From assembly GCA_017506865.1 (NCBI GenBank), contig JAFCMP010000544.1, positions 496,001 through 560,000 of the forward strand: a DNA stretch of 64,000 nucleotides, read 5' to 3'. A program made the translations under genes and the position numbers. Below, in pieces: positions 1-11,213 of this stretch. The stretch's first letter is position 1. Every line of letters starts with the position of its first letter. The DNA is from Tribonema minus (taxonomy: Eukaryota > Sar > Xanthophyceae > Tribonematales > Tribonemataceae). The notes under the pieces are model-generated. The model saw only the letters and a program-made list of their open reading frames with translations. It had not been told where the DNA came from and searched no databases.

Positions 1-454
1 TGTGTGTCTTGCACATCTGCAGTGCTTCAAAGGCCTGACGCTGATGGACATCATCTAGGCTCTGCAATGGAGTGCAATCTTTCTTTTTGATACATTTGTG
101 TCACTGTCCAGTCTGCACATGATTGCTAGTCACAAGGGCCTTCTGAGCCTTCTTCCAACATTTATCGTACAACACGATGGCAGCCGCGTACTGTAGAACA
201 ACCAACAAGATTGGTGGACGGGCACGAAGCACCAGTCAGTGCTGTACAACAGCAATTGCTGAATAGGTTGACACGCTGGAAAACACCAAGATCCACCTGT
301 GTGCGTTCGCAAGCACCCAATGCTAGCAACGTCGGGTGAAATACGGCATGCATATCATACCTACTGCCCGATCACTGAAAATCGGACGCTTCGAGCAGTG
401 TGTTGCAGAACAATGAACACACGCACAGCTGCCGCTGATCGTGCTCATGGGCAT

Positions 455-532
455 TATGACTGTACTTAGTAGTGCTGCACACCAGCATCACACCAGCATC
501 ATGACTGTACTTGGTAGTGCTGCACACCAGCA
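455..532. repeat. Two-copy tandem duplication, about 45 bp period
   Basis: The segment starting ATGACTGTACTTAGTAGTGC and running into GCTGCACACCAGCA occurs twice (455-490 and 500-532), with one A/G difference in the shared core and a short CACCAGCATC echo between the copies. No function is apparent. Confidence 0.7.
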
Positions 533-926
533 GCCTGGTTGAGCTGGTAAATGCATTCACACGACTCCGCTGAATCAATAGAATCAGTGAACGGCAAGCA
601 ACAGCATGAACCTCATGCTGTGTGGGAACGATGACGCTGCACGACAAACGAGGAGTGTCGTCAAGTGAAGATCACGGCGACAGCGAACACCCTCCGCTGC
701 ACTAGGTCATCTCATGCAGCAGGTGGCGGTTTCCTCAACGACAAGGTCAACAAGCCAGATTTAAAAGCTGAGTGTAGCAGCTGTTGCGCTACAGTGGTTC
801 TTTTAGTAAAAAGCAGCCAGCAGCCGCGATGATGGACATCACATATCTGCGGGCCCCGCAAGCGCGCCGTTACCAGATGGCGTCGCCCGGCCAGAAGCTA
901 CACACACTCCAGTTGTTCTGAGCGCC

Positions 927-1000
927 GTCGGAGCCGTAATCGGTTCTTTAAGCGACTACTGATTCGAGCAACTGCGGTTCGATTCCCAGTCTGGTCAGAC
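927..1000 (+). other. tRNA-like sequence with a good B box (possible SINE head)
   Basis: GGTTCGATTCCC near 983 fits the RNA polymerase III B-box consensus. The segment ends in GTCAGAC. A weak D-arm-like stretch (GTAATCGGTT...AAGCG) lies about 45 bases upstream. A complete cloverleaf cannot be drawn with confidence, so a functional tRNA is unlikely and a tRNA-derived short interspersed element is the best guess. The same GTCAGAC heptamer borders the tRNA-like sequence at 58338-58417. Confidence 0.25.
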
Positions 1001-3051
1001 AGAGATTTTCTCTCCACCCTTGGGTGGTCGCCAGGCTGAGGTTGGGTCGCACGGATGAGATGTCATCCACTGTGCTTCCTTTTTTGTTTTTTTCCAGGTG
1101 ACTAGGATGTGACTGTCCGTGATTTGCTGTGCAGCGCTGACAACTCTTTCTTCAGAAAAAGAAGTCACCAATGCAGGCCATAAAAGCATGTACTTTTCAT
1201 TGATTCTCGCTTAGGCGCGGTGCCATGGCAGAGTCCAGCTCGCCCCTTGCCATGTACCAAGATCTCTATTTTTTATTAAAGCTTGGAAGTGCCTTTCGAG
1301 CAAGTGGCCTTCTCCCTCCTCCATCTGTCCCCCCCGCCCCTGGACTCCGCCATGTGCTGCCATGTAACAGGGGCCACTAGGTCAACCTTGTGCAATTAAA
1401 CCCATGCACCCTGAAGTATGGACTGCAAATTTGCACACCTACTAGGGTGATCATGCCAGCGTCATGTTGCACAAGTGAGTCTGTCAATGAAGAGCATATT
1501 CAAAGTGCTCTACTTAAGTATACTTGCAGCAATTTGCACCAGGGTTTCAGCATAATGTCCAGACAGTTGTCGATCGATGTGGGAAACTACTCATTATAAG
1601 TAGCTCAACTTGTCAATTGCTTAAGCACCATCTCATATACTTACTGACTGCAAATTGACGCATAAGATAGGTTGCGGCCGGCCACTCGTGCGTGCTACTA
1701 GCAGACGACACTTGCGTGGCGATCTGTACATATGACAGCATGCTTTCAACATGCGGAGTCACTGTACACGTGCCATACTTTTTTAAGTAGCATGCAGTGC
1801 AAGTGCGCTAAATATTCACAAAGTGCCTAGTATGCATGCAAAGTGCTACACCAGTGGCCACAAGCAGCTGTCATGGACTGGTTTGCGTTTGACTGGCAGA
1901 TGTTTGCAACAAAATGCCACCTGCAAAGGTCCTGTAACTCACCTTCACAATCACTAGCAATTGCTCATTCCTTCAAAATGCTAACGGCAGAGTTCCATAA
2001 TGCTGATCTCGCCTTACAACCCGAGATTCATAAAAAATGCCGGTTTGCGACATGACAAGTGTCATATGCCAGATGCGTACACACAACATATCCTACCTGC
2101 AGCATGATCACCATGACCTGACATACAAGACTATTTGCATATAGTGACGAGACCACAAAACCGCGCACTACGGTACATCCCGCATACAGATCTCGACGAG
2201 TGATATGATAGCAACTGAGACCACCAGGTAGTACATCCACAACAGAAAGCACGTGCAACAACTGCGGCGCAGGCAGCATGCTCAGTAGGATGCAAACTGC
2301 GTTGAAGTTGCTTCAGTCTCTTCCACAGCATGTGTATGCGTGAGACCCCGTACGGACACAGCACACCACGCATCTACTTGGGATCACAGCTCTAGCTCTA
2401 GACACGTATATGCCTTGTACACTTGGCTGTAACAGCCATTTGCACGGGCCACACTCAGATTGCTCTGACACACTTCAGGCATCCCCTTGCAAGCTTACCA
2501 GTCCTCTCCAGCATCAAGCTCAATGTCCCCCACCCTAAGACCCTCACCATGCTTTGCTGCTGTGTGCGTATGCTGCGCCTCTCATGAACCGTTGCGAGGT
2601 GTTGTTACGTGGCGGCACACCTTTGGCAACTGCAATGCGCTCCCTGTCGCTGCCCTTGGTGCAGTACAGACTCCACTTGTCGAGAAGACGCAGTCCTTGA
2701 TGCTGCTGAGCACTGACTGCATCATGCTCTCCCCCCTCCCCCCTGACCGCCACCCGTACATGACACAGTCGCTCCTGTCAGTAGCAAAGCGCGCGTCATG
2801 CTACCTCCTCTAGCGCACTGGAAGGGTGATGCCGCGCTCAATACTGTTGAGCACTGCAGCACGCCTCCGCCAGCACGCCCCGCTTCAAAGCAGCCCCACC
2901 CAGCACTGCACTCAGAGCCCAAACGTGAAGCTGCTCCGCTCTTCCCCCCTGTTTCCTCTCCGGGACCCGGCCATGCACAAGGCGACCGCGACCCCCCTGC
3001 CTTGAAGCAGCTTGACGTGCTGCAAGCGCCGCATGCCTTCCCGCCTCCCCT

Positions 3052-4247
3052 TCACCCGTCGAGCCCGTGCGCAAACTTGAACATGTACGCGCCATCGCGA
3101 CGCGTAAGGTCCAGCCCACCGGGGCGATGCGCACGCATCTGGCGCATGACCGAGAACACGAGCTCGGTGGTCTCGGGTGACATGCCTGTGCGCGCGCCGT
3201 GCAGGAAGTGGACCGCTGTTTGACGCACCCTGCGGAGCGGCTTTCCAGGCTCTACGTGCTTCGTGATGACGACCAAAGCGCCAACTATCGGTGCCTTGCT
3301 CGCCTTTGCAGGGTGGTACGGCGAAGGCACCATTTCGCAGTTAGCTGCCTCCTCGTCGGCAACCTCTTGCACGTGTTCGCCGAGCTTCCAGCTGCTTTCC
3401 ACAAACTTCAAAGCAAACAGGTCCGCCTTGAAGTTCACGGGATTGGAGAAGTCCAATTGACAGGCCGTCCACGCATCGTCATAGGTGGTGGTGGCCATGG
3501 GCGCTGAGACGGGTTCGGACGCCATGGGCGATGGCAGGGTTTTGAAAGGCATGCTGGCAACCTTCGTGACAACGCCAGCCGTTGGGAAGGCCCATCCGCG
3601 CTGCAGGGGTTCTCTGGCGAAGCAGATGCGTTGGTCGTTGAGGCCGATGCACTGCGTCAGCCTCCTGAATTGCGCCGCTGGCTGAAGCGACGCACGCTCT
3701 GCTGCTTGTGCGCCAGGAAGCTGAAGTGTACACACTGGCGCTGTCAACGCTGCTGATGCTGGCACAGAAGCCATCATTGAAGTTGCCGGAGGTGCTGCAG
3801 GTGAGGCTGCTGAGGTCCGAGCTGCAATCGCTACGCCTGATGCCACGGCTGCTGCCACGGCTGCTGCCAACGCTTCCGGGGCCCGTCGAAATCCGCTGCG
3901 ACTGCTTCGTCCGTGGATGATTCTCCTGCAGCTCGTTCATCTCCGGCTGGTTCATCCGCAGGTGGTGCTGCCATCCACGGTGCTGGGCGTGGGGGAGGTA
4001 GGCCTGCTGCCGCAGCTGCTGCTACGGCCGCCGCCGATGCTGCTGCATCTGCTGCTGCTGCGGCAGCTGCCTCTGCTGCTCTGGCACCCGCTGAGGCCGG
4101 CGCTGAACGAAGCATGTTAAAGAGATGGCGTTCATCGCCTTCCGTTCCGTCATCGCTCCCCCCCCCGCGATCCTTGCGCTTCCTAGCTGTCACACTTCTT
4201 TTGCGTTTGGATCGCCAGAGTCCCACCGTTTCATCATGATCAGACAC
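3052..4247 (-). pseudogene. Unknown protein of about 400 residues, one frameshift
   Basis: On the minus strand an ATG at 4247 opens a reading of 138 residues. It starts MSDHDETVGLW, carries a basic nuclear-localisation-like patch (RSKRKRSVTARKRK), then a long alanine-rich stretch. Around 3885-3900, at a GGGCCCC run, the sensible reading moves by one base and continues to a stop at 3052 as an alanine-rich linker followed by a compact domain. That domain includes QFRRLTQCIGLNDQRICFA, GWAFPTAGVVTKVAS and a C-terminal part rich in charged and aromatic residues. I recognise no known domain. A decayed relative of the core lies on the same strand at 10279-10548, so this is a repeated family, perhaps carried by a mobile element. 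The frameshift may be a genuine lesion, a sequencing indel in the homopolymer, or a very short intron. There is no other intron signal. Confidence 0.55.
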
Positions 4248-5099
4248 CGGCCTGCTGCTTTTCTTAATGCCAGGACTGCGTTGCTACCGCCCTCTACTCC
4301 CTTTCGTGTGAGCACACACACACACACAACACCACACGCGAAAACTTCAAGTCCTTCACCTATTAAAGTTTAACTTCCGAAGTTCATGAAGGCGGCGTCT
4401 ATTATTTTTTCTTCCGGGCGGAGAGCGAGCATTGAGCCCATGTTGGCGCTGCCTCTCTGCGCATTTTGTCCTTCTTACCTCCCTCGCTCACGCTGAGCTG
4501 CAAACATCTTCGACATCCTCGACATCCTCGACATGCTCGAGCCCACGTTTGCAGATGCTGAGCATGAGTGAGGGAGGCAGGAATGACGAGATGTGCAGAG
4601 GCAGAGCCAATATGGGCTCGACGCGTGTGCTCTCAGCCGCGCCTGCCATCTGCAAACGTTGGATTCGCTCCCAAGTGAGCTGCTTGTGCAATCTGCGGGC
4701 CGGTGATGTGACAGCCTGGCAATCAACTGTTTTCTTTTTCACCGCGGTTGTTTGACCTGCCTTTGAGTGTAGTGGGCTTCTTGTCCTTGCTGTCTCCCTC
4801 ACTCATGCTGAGAAAGACTTGCCGCGCGTATTCAAACACCGTAGAGAGGTACTGCACCACCGCACTGCAAGAACGGCGGCTGTAGATGCTGTCGCAAGCG
4901 TCAGCCCTGCTTTGTTGGGCGGTGCAGAATGGGCTGAAGCCGGGGCTCGCACAGATGTCGTGCATCGTGCATGACGATCTAGACCGACTGCGCCTGCTGC
5001 GTAGTAGGTATCGTTGCAGTGGCGCTCCGACCACATGTGTGCAGCGGCTCTAGCAGGGCACCTTCATGTGGTACAGTACTCAACGCAGCTCAATTGCAT
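4248..5099. other. Spacer with simple repeats; possible minus-strand exon
   Basis: This holds a CA microsatellite (about 4312-4332) and a GACATCCTC-type hexamer-like repeat (about 4504-4535). A minus-strand open reading at 5034-4723 (103 residues, ending in a lysine-rich tail before KENS) looks mildly protein-like. It has a GT in a possible donor position near 4759. It matches no family I know and I do not call it a gene. Confidence 0.3.
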
Positions 5100-5713
5100 C
5101 TGGACGAGAGCTCTACTGTAGAGGTCTATGCCGACGCCGCACTCGGCGGGCATCTGCACGTTCTGAAGTGACTGCGCCGCAAATGGTGCCCCTCGGATCT
5201 CAGAACCTGCAGCAGCGCTGCCTCTGGCGGACACCTGGCGCTTCTCCAGTGGGCGCGCGCCAATGGGTGCGAGTGGAGCGCGTCAACCTGCTACGAGGCT
5301 GCCCACAACGGGCACCTCGCGGTGCTGCAGTGGGCGCGCGCGAATGGCTGCCCGTGGGACAGGAGGGTGTGCTCCGCCGCTGCAACATGCGGGCATTTCG
5401 AGGTGCTGCAGTGGGCGCGCTCCAAGGGGTGCACATGGGAGGCGGAGACGTGCAGCGGCGCCACGTTTCCAGGACACCTCGAGATGCTGCAGTGGGCGCG
5501 CGCCCACGGCTGCCCGTGGGACGCGGAGACGTGCAACAGCGCGGCGGTCCTGGGCCACCTGGAGGTGTTGCAGTGGCGCGCGCGCACGGGTGCCCGTGGG
5601 ATGAGCGGACGTGCAAGCAAGCGGTGGAGTGGGGACGCAAGGCTCTGCTGCACTGGGCGCGCGCCAACGGGTGCCCCGAGCCTGAAGCGTACGGGAGCTG
5701 GGCGACCAACTAA
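5100..5713 (+). pseudogene. Ankyrin-type repeat protein, broken
   Basis: About seven repeats of 33-35 residues are visible, each with the pattern GHLEVLQWARANGCPWD followed by a TC..AA segment. This ankyrin-like class is abundant in algae, stramenopiles and large DNA viruses of protists. Repeat 1 (from about 5100) runs into TGA at 5169-5171, where the repeat pattern expects tryptophan of the QWAR motif (TGG to TGA). Repeats continue in the same frame to 5576. There TGG is followed directly by CGCGCG, one G short of the TGGGCG seen in every other repeat, so the last two repeats continue in another frame to a TAA at 5711-5713. No start codon can be fixed upstream. Such repeats bind proteins; the partner is unknown. 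A G-run indel could be a sequencing error, but the TGA is an independent lesion, so pseudogene is the likelier state. Confidence 0.75.
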
Positions 5714-8222
5714 CTTGATTGAGCTGGCTTCAGCAGGCGACCGGTAACACTTGCTATCATGCATGCGTCGGGGTTCAGATGAGCCGCTAAGTCTGCATAT
5801 GCCATGCATGCATGCCCCGTATATATTCGTTTGTAGGGAATCGGTCAGACTCTTGATCAGCCGCCACGCTAGCTGCAACTAATGAGTGACTTCAAGTGGT
5901 CACAGTATGCTAATGTATCGTACGTAAACAATGCCGTTGGCCGTGTGCCTGACCCGCTGCAAGCTTGCATACACTCCATCTGACCAGCTACACCGTGCGC
6001 CGTGCCATGCTGCTAACGCACTCACAGATGAGCTCACATTTGTCTCTGCATTGCGTGTGTGGGTGTGCATTTGTGGATGCCACGAAGCGGTTGCATAGCC
6101 TTGGTCAACATTCAATCAGTGCACTTTGAGGCTAGAAACCAAGCTGCTGCCAGTGGTTCCGCTCCTCCTGCTGCTGACCAATTTGGCATTGGCATTGACT
6201 TGTTTTGAAAAACGAACACCCTTTTTCCCATCACTGCAATCCGCAGCACAGGCACAGACCGGAGCATATTGACATCAGGAGCGCAATGGCAGTCAGGCTG
6301 GCACATTGCGCAGGCCATACGGCGAAGCAGGCGCGGGCACGCAGAGCACCTCGGGGGTGCTTGCAGCCATGCTGCCTCTGCGAGCTTGGTGTTGCGTCAT
6401 TACGCATACATCGGCGAAGGCGGGCAGCGGGGGGTGGGGGCCGGGAGCGCTTCGGGCTAAACAGGCAGCTGCATAGTGGCCGGGGATATAAATTGCCTCT
6501 CAGGGTTAAGAGCGGGGGGCTCGGAGGGCGGGGCACACGGCTGCAGCTGGGAAGTACATCAAAGAGGAGTCGTGTGCGCAGGGCCAGCTGTGCAGCCAGG
6601 CGCCGAACTGCGCGCGCGCGACGCAAATTGGAGGACGCGACGCGGTGGATGTACAGTAGAGGCGCCCGCCTGCAAGAGCGCGCACATGCTGCAGTGCTCA
6701 GCACCAGCGATTATGCGCAGCAGCGGTGAGCGCAACGCGCGAAAGGAGTTCATGGTTTGGCGTCAGCGTATGGAGGACTTTAGTAGCAGTTGAAGGAAGT
6801 GACAGTACGATGTTGTTGGGAGAGAGCAGTGTGACGTGTTGTTTGCGAACTGGGGGGTGACGCACTGCACGCAGCTGCTGTACTGCATGCGGTATGTGAG
6901 GTGCAGCTGCAGGACAGATGTGTGCGAGCGGTGCGGCAGTTTTAGACGAGAGCGGCGTGACAACCAAACCCACAACGGTTATGATTATCAGGGCACGCGG
7001 ACGCTCTGCTTATTGGTGTGTGTGCCTGTTTCGTCATGTGTGCAGGTTCACAGAACCAACTGGAATGTCTGTGTGAACATGCGCGCTGTTGATATGATCC
7101 CGCAGTCACAACAATATGGCGCATATTATTGGATGCCTTGCCTTCCTTTGAGTGTGTCTGGTGCCATTGTACTTGAATGGGTCCTGATGAAAACCAACTT
7201 TCTGCATGTCAAGGTGAGATCCCCAAGCGGTCTCCTTTCAAGGCATTGACGCTTCGCTTGCGCGCCCAGAGTGGCCTGCGGTGCCAGATGTGAAGTCCCT
7301 TTTGTACCTGCCTCTGGTGCAACAAAGATCGAAGAATGCTGACCATGAAGAATGGTCAAGGCATTGAACTTATGGACTTGTGTTTGTATCTATAAAGGCC
7401 CAAGGGAGGCCGGGTTGGTTATGCAATCGAAAAGTTCGCTTCAACGCAGCAGCCTAATCAGCACTGCGCCCTAGGAGCTTGGAACCGGCGCTGCAACAGT
7501 GCAGCAACACAGCCCAGCATTCGCGCTCCGCGTGTGTACGCCATGATGCACTCCGCCAACTCCCGCGCCAACGACATACTCAGCTCAATGAGGATCTGCA
7601 TTGCATGTACTGTGAGACCTGAAATTCATGTCACGAGCTGCATATGATGTGAGTGCACACGATATCATGATGTAGCGCACTTGCCATTTTGTACATGCAA
7701 AAAATGCCATGCCCAGGGGCCTCAACTGGCCGCATATGTCAGCCTTTGATGTCAGGCACACCGGGCCTCAGGGCCTCATTTGCCTGTGTATGTAGGTACA
7801 GAACGAGGTAACAAAGGAATCGGAGGGCTGGAGCGGATCACAGAAGCACAGACAATGTAATGCATCCTTGAGGGCACCTAGCATCGCTGAACATAACAGC
7901 AAGCAGCTGACCACGGGGCTCAAGCTGCTTCGCACGTCGAGGCTGCCAATTGCTCAAGCTACGGGTGCAATGCGCATTTGCCAAGTGATTTTGCTACATG
8001 GCAGGTTGTGGCACAGGTGGCCAGAGCTTGGCCGCACGGCAGCAAGGCAGCACAGGGTGGAATTACTGCATTGAGCAACCACACATGACATGTAGCGCAC
8101 AGCTCGTGGACATCACACACCGCGGATGATGAAGTTAAAACATGAAGTTTAATCAATTTTTCAGGCGATGATGGCCACCTGCTGAGCACTTTGCAGGAAG
8201 TAAGAAGCTCCTGCTCCATGCC
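5714..8222. other. Spacer, no gene recognised
   Basis: No family or exon series is visible. TATA-like boxes occur at about 6486 (GATATAAATT) and 7393 (CTATAAAGG), but nothing convincing follows them. An arginine- and alanine-rich open reading at 6205-6729 reflects GC-rich sequence and has no motif support. Confidence 0.4.
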
Positions 8223-9669
8223 ATGAGCGCCTCTACTGCGGCGGCGGCAGTTACGGATGTACTGGCTACAGCATCGCTCCTTTGGGGCGACGCAGCCTTA
8301 TCAGATGTGCTGCTTGAGTTTGGCCCAGGTCAGGCCTTGGTAGAAAGCGGCAGCCGCAAGCGGAAGAGAGAGGCGAGTAACGAGGCTCAGAACAAGCAGG
8401 AAGACCACGCGGATGGCGAACACGAAGCATTGCCACCCGGAGTCAGGCAAATGCGTCGTCATAGCTTCGTTTTGTTCATGCACAGCAGCGTGCTCCGGAA
8501 CAAGCTTCAGCGCTGGACCGGCGCCGAGAGGCCCATGCGCATCGAAGTCGAACTCGACGACGAAGCGGATGTCCCTGTGTTCGAGGATGTTCTGTGGGGC
8601 ATGTACCAGGTGAAGCTGCCTGCAGAGAACATGACCGTGGAGCGGGCGCTGGCTATCGCACGACTGGCGGATGCGTACTTCGACGAGACTGTGCTGTGTG
8701 CAGCCACGGCGTGGATTAACGAGCAAGCCAGCCTGACCTGGGATGACGCGTTGCGCGTCTGCGAAGCGCCTGTCAGCGTGCGCGATCGTCTCGACCTGAG
8801 GAAGGCGCAGACAACGATGCTGGGGCGGCAGGGGACCTGGAAGTCGCAATGAACGACCAACAGGTATACAAGCAGTTACTCGAGCTGTCAGAAACAGCAC
8901 TCGTGGCTCTGCTCAGCGACGATCGGCTCGCTGTCGCAGCGGAAAGCACGGTAGTGGCGCTCACCATGCAGTGGGCCGAGCAGCACAAACTGGCAACAGT
9001 GCCTGACGCGGTGGCATGCTGTATCCGCCTCAAGCACCTACAGTGCGGGTACATTGCGGGCGTCACGCGTTGGTTCCCTCAGTGGACAGTGGAGGTCGTC
9101 GCGCTGCTGTCCGCCGGCCAAGCATCGCCGGCCGCATGGAGCGATGTGCGGCAGATGGAGAACTCGCCTCAGGTATTTGTAGGCAGCAGTGAGCTTGAAC
9201 GGCCAAAGTCACCCATACAGGCAGCAGAGTTCAAGCTTGTTGTGTCTCTGAATGATGTGGCTGCAGCATTCAACAAGGCCGTGAAGAGGCATTCCGCTCG
9301 AGTGACGGTGACGACCAGTGATCGCATGTACTTTGGGGGGTATTGGTGGCATGCGGTCGCCAGAGTCAGAGTTCGGCCAAAAAACGCTCACACCTACGGC
9401 ATCAGTCTACATGTTCACCACTGGAGGGGTATATACAGCCCCATTGCTGGACATGTTACCCGCAAGATTGTAGTCACCTGCATTGCTAAGGATCCAGCGA
9501 ACAACGAGAGCACTCTTGGGTGAAGGGCACAGCCAATGGTGTGGGAGCGGGCTGGAGCAGGTTTTTTGGAGATCGCCTTGCTCTTACTGCCTGGGATGCT
9601 AACGCATTTGAGCGCTGGGCAGATGACGCGGGCAATCTCAACTTCAATGTTTGCGTCAAGGCCCTGTAG
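8223..9669 (+). pseudogene. BTB-BACK protein with MATH-like C-terminal domain, two frameshifts
   Basis: From ATG 8223 the first reading contains a BTB/POZ domain (SDVLLEF, then HSFVLFMHSSVLRNKL, the usual position of the dimer helix, then the EDVLWGMY and ALAIARLADAYF helices). It ends at TGA 8850-8852. The continuation is in another frame from about 8795 (RPEEGADNDAG..., also readable from ATG 8849). It is a BACK domain: LLELSETALVALLSDDRLAV and MQWAEQH. A beta-rich part follows (YFGGYWWHAVARVRVRP, TYGISLHVHH) up to TGA 9521-9523. A further frame change there continues as GAGWSRFFGD...WADDAGNLNFNVCVKAL to TAG 9667-9669, giving a MATH/TRAF-like pattern. BTB-BACK proteins are usually substrate adaptors of cullin-3 ubiquitin ligases. 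No introns are seen. The order BTB, BACK, MATH-like in an unspliced frame with two shifts suggests a decaying copy; indel errors are the alternative. Confidence 0.7.
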
Positions 9670-10278
9670 CTGCGCAGCGCAATGCACGCCACATGTACAA
9701 TGCACGGCATAAATTTACTCAAGTTCACTGCGATGTGCGAGTCACTGGCGGCACTGTTTACTTGTGGCGTTATTTGTGGCAGTGCATGCAGCACATGTAT
9801 CCCTGTTGCATTGCAGCATGCGGTGCCAGCGTAGCAACATTCAATCTTTGTCAATTTGCACGTGTTTTGTCCATCAATCAATGTCTTCTTAGAAGTGATG
9901 AGCGCAGTGGAGTGCACTGATGACACCACATGTTTGCATGATACAGATGTGCATAGTGCCATGAGTGTGAGCAGCTGTTACAGCAGCGCAGGGCACAGTA
10001 GATCGAGCAGCGCTGCTCTAAGATGCTCAACCACGGGCTTAACAATGTTTTCTGATTGATGCTCCGTAAGTCGCTTGCCGCTGTGCGCTGTTGGTAACAA
10101 CCTACCTATCCATGCAGTTGTTGCACTGCGATCAGCAGACAAGAGGTAATGCGTGTAAGATGGAGAGTTTGTCATGTACTTGTTGCATTACAGCAGCCAG
10201 AAGCGGTCATCCTTTTGGCAAACAGATCCGGCTTCCACCTCATGGGCTGAGACATCTCCACTTTCAGACTGGTGGCCT

Positions 10279-10548
10279 TCAGGGTTGATGAGAGGGTGTG
10301 CTGGCTACCTTTGCTATGACGCCAGCCGTTAGGAATACCCACACATGCTGCAAATGCTCTTGGGCGAAGCACTGACGCTGGTCAGCAAGGCCAATGTATT
10401 GTGTGAGCCTCCTGACCTGCACTGGTTGGCGCAATGAACAGTGGTGCTGCTCGTTCAACACGAAGCTGAGCCGTGCACGCTGTGCTGCAATGCTGCAAGC
10501 GCTGGCTAAGAAGTAGCCACCGTTGTTGATAGAGTTCATGAAGTTCAA
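10279..10548 (-). pseudogene. Decayed partial copy of the 3052-4247 family
   Basis: The minus-strand reading contains QVRRLTQYIGLADQRQCFAQ followed by an LTAGVIAKVAS segment. This parallels QFRRLTQCIGLNDQRICFA and PTAGVVTKVAS of the 3052-4247 protein over about 50 residues. Outside this core the similarity fades, and neighbouring readings are closed by stops. It shows the family is multi-copy and that this core is its most conserved part. Confidence 0.6.
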
Positions 10549-10701
10549 GTCACCAATGCCGGTACTACAGTTGCTACACCTGCTGCGACGGCTGCTACCG
10601 ATTGCTGCTTGCAGGGCTGATAATTCATCCTGACTGCTTCATCTTCAATCAAGTTGGATCTGGCAGTCACGTGTCATGCGTGGGGAGGTTGCACACCCCC
10701 C

Positions 10702-11119
10702 CGCAGCTGCTACCTGCACACAACGCCGCTGCTGCGCGTCTGCTGTCTCAACGATTTCGCTGCAACGCTGCGCTACCTTTCTCATCGCTCCCTCCCCTGC
10801 GCCATCCTGGCGGCTTTGATGAGCGGTGAGAGCGCCTGAGTCATCAGAAATCCGTCACTGTACCTTGATCAGACGATCTGCCTACGGAGTGTCGTAAAAA
10901 AGAGTAATGCTCGCTCCCGCAGCTGCAACCTGCACACAACACCGGTACTGTCGCGCCTGCTGTCGCTGCTGCTGCTGCTACTCTTACCATCGCTGCAAAC
11001 GCGACGCAGAAAGATGCGCTGTTTTCTCATCGCTCCGTCCCCTGCGCAACCCTAGCGGCTTAATCAGCGGTGAGAGCGTCTGAGTCACCAGAACTCCGCC
11101 ACTGTATCTGATCGCCTGT
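10702..11119. repeat. Two-copy imperfect direct repeat before UTP21
   Basis: A unit of about 180-200 bp beginning GCAGCTGC.ACCTGCACACAAC and ending near CACTGTA.CTGATC occurs at about 10702-10880 and 10918-11119. Shared internal pieces include TTTCTCATCGCTCC, GCGGTGAGAGCG and CTGAGTCA. It lies directly upstream of the UTP21 start and may overlap the promoter. Confidence 0.65.
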
Positions 11120-11213
11120 TTGACACCTAGATTTGCATTTGCTTGCACACCGAACTTCTCAAGTGGTGACCCGCCAACTTCTTTCGGAAAACTTTTGCGG
11201 CACTCACGCGGTC

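Larger units (their letters stand above)
1..3051. other. Gene-poor stretch, no gene recognised
   Basis: I found no protein family, exon series or convincing long reading frame here on either strand. The content is a short tandem duplication (455-532), a sequence resembling a tRNA B box (around 983-1000) and unremarkable mixed sequence. Short open readings on both strands have no recognisable motif. Confidence 0.5.
9670..11213. other. Spacer upstream of UTP21
   Basis: This contains a decayed copy of the unknown family (10279-10548) and a two-copy direct repeat (10702-11119). The UTP21 promoter should lie in the last few hundred bases, but I see no clear TATA box or other known element. Confidence 0.4.

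Noticed and set aside
4723..5034. Minus-strand 103-residue reading as a gene
   Set aside because: Composition is suggestive, but no start context, domain or second exon could be supported, so it is mentioned only as a possibility within the spacer.
5200..5878. Minus-strand open readings of 169 and 195 residues
   Set aside because: They are complements of the ankyrin-type repeats on the plus strand; their repetitiveness is inherited.
6205..6793. Arginine-rich open readings after a TATA-like box
   Set aside because: Two overlapping frames are equally open because of GC richness, and neither shows a motif or homologue.
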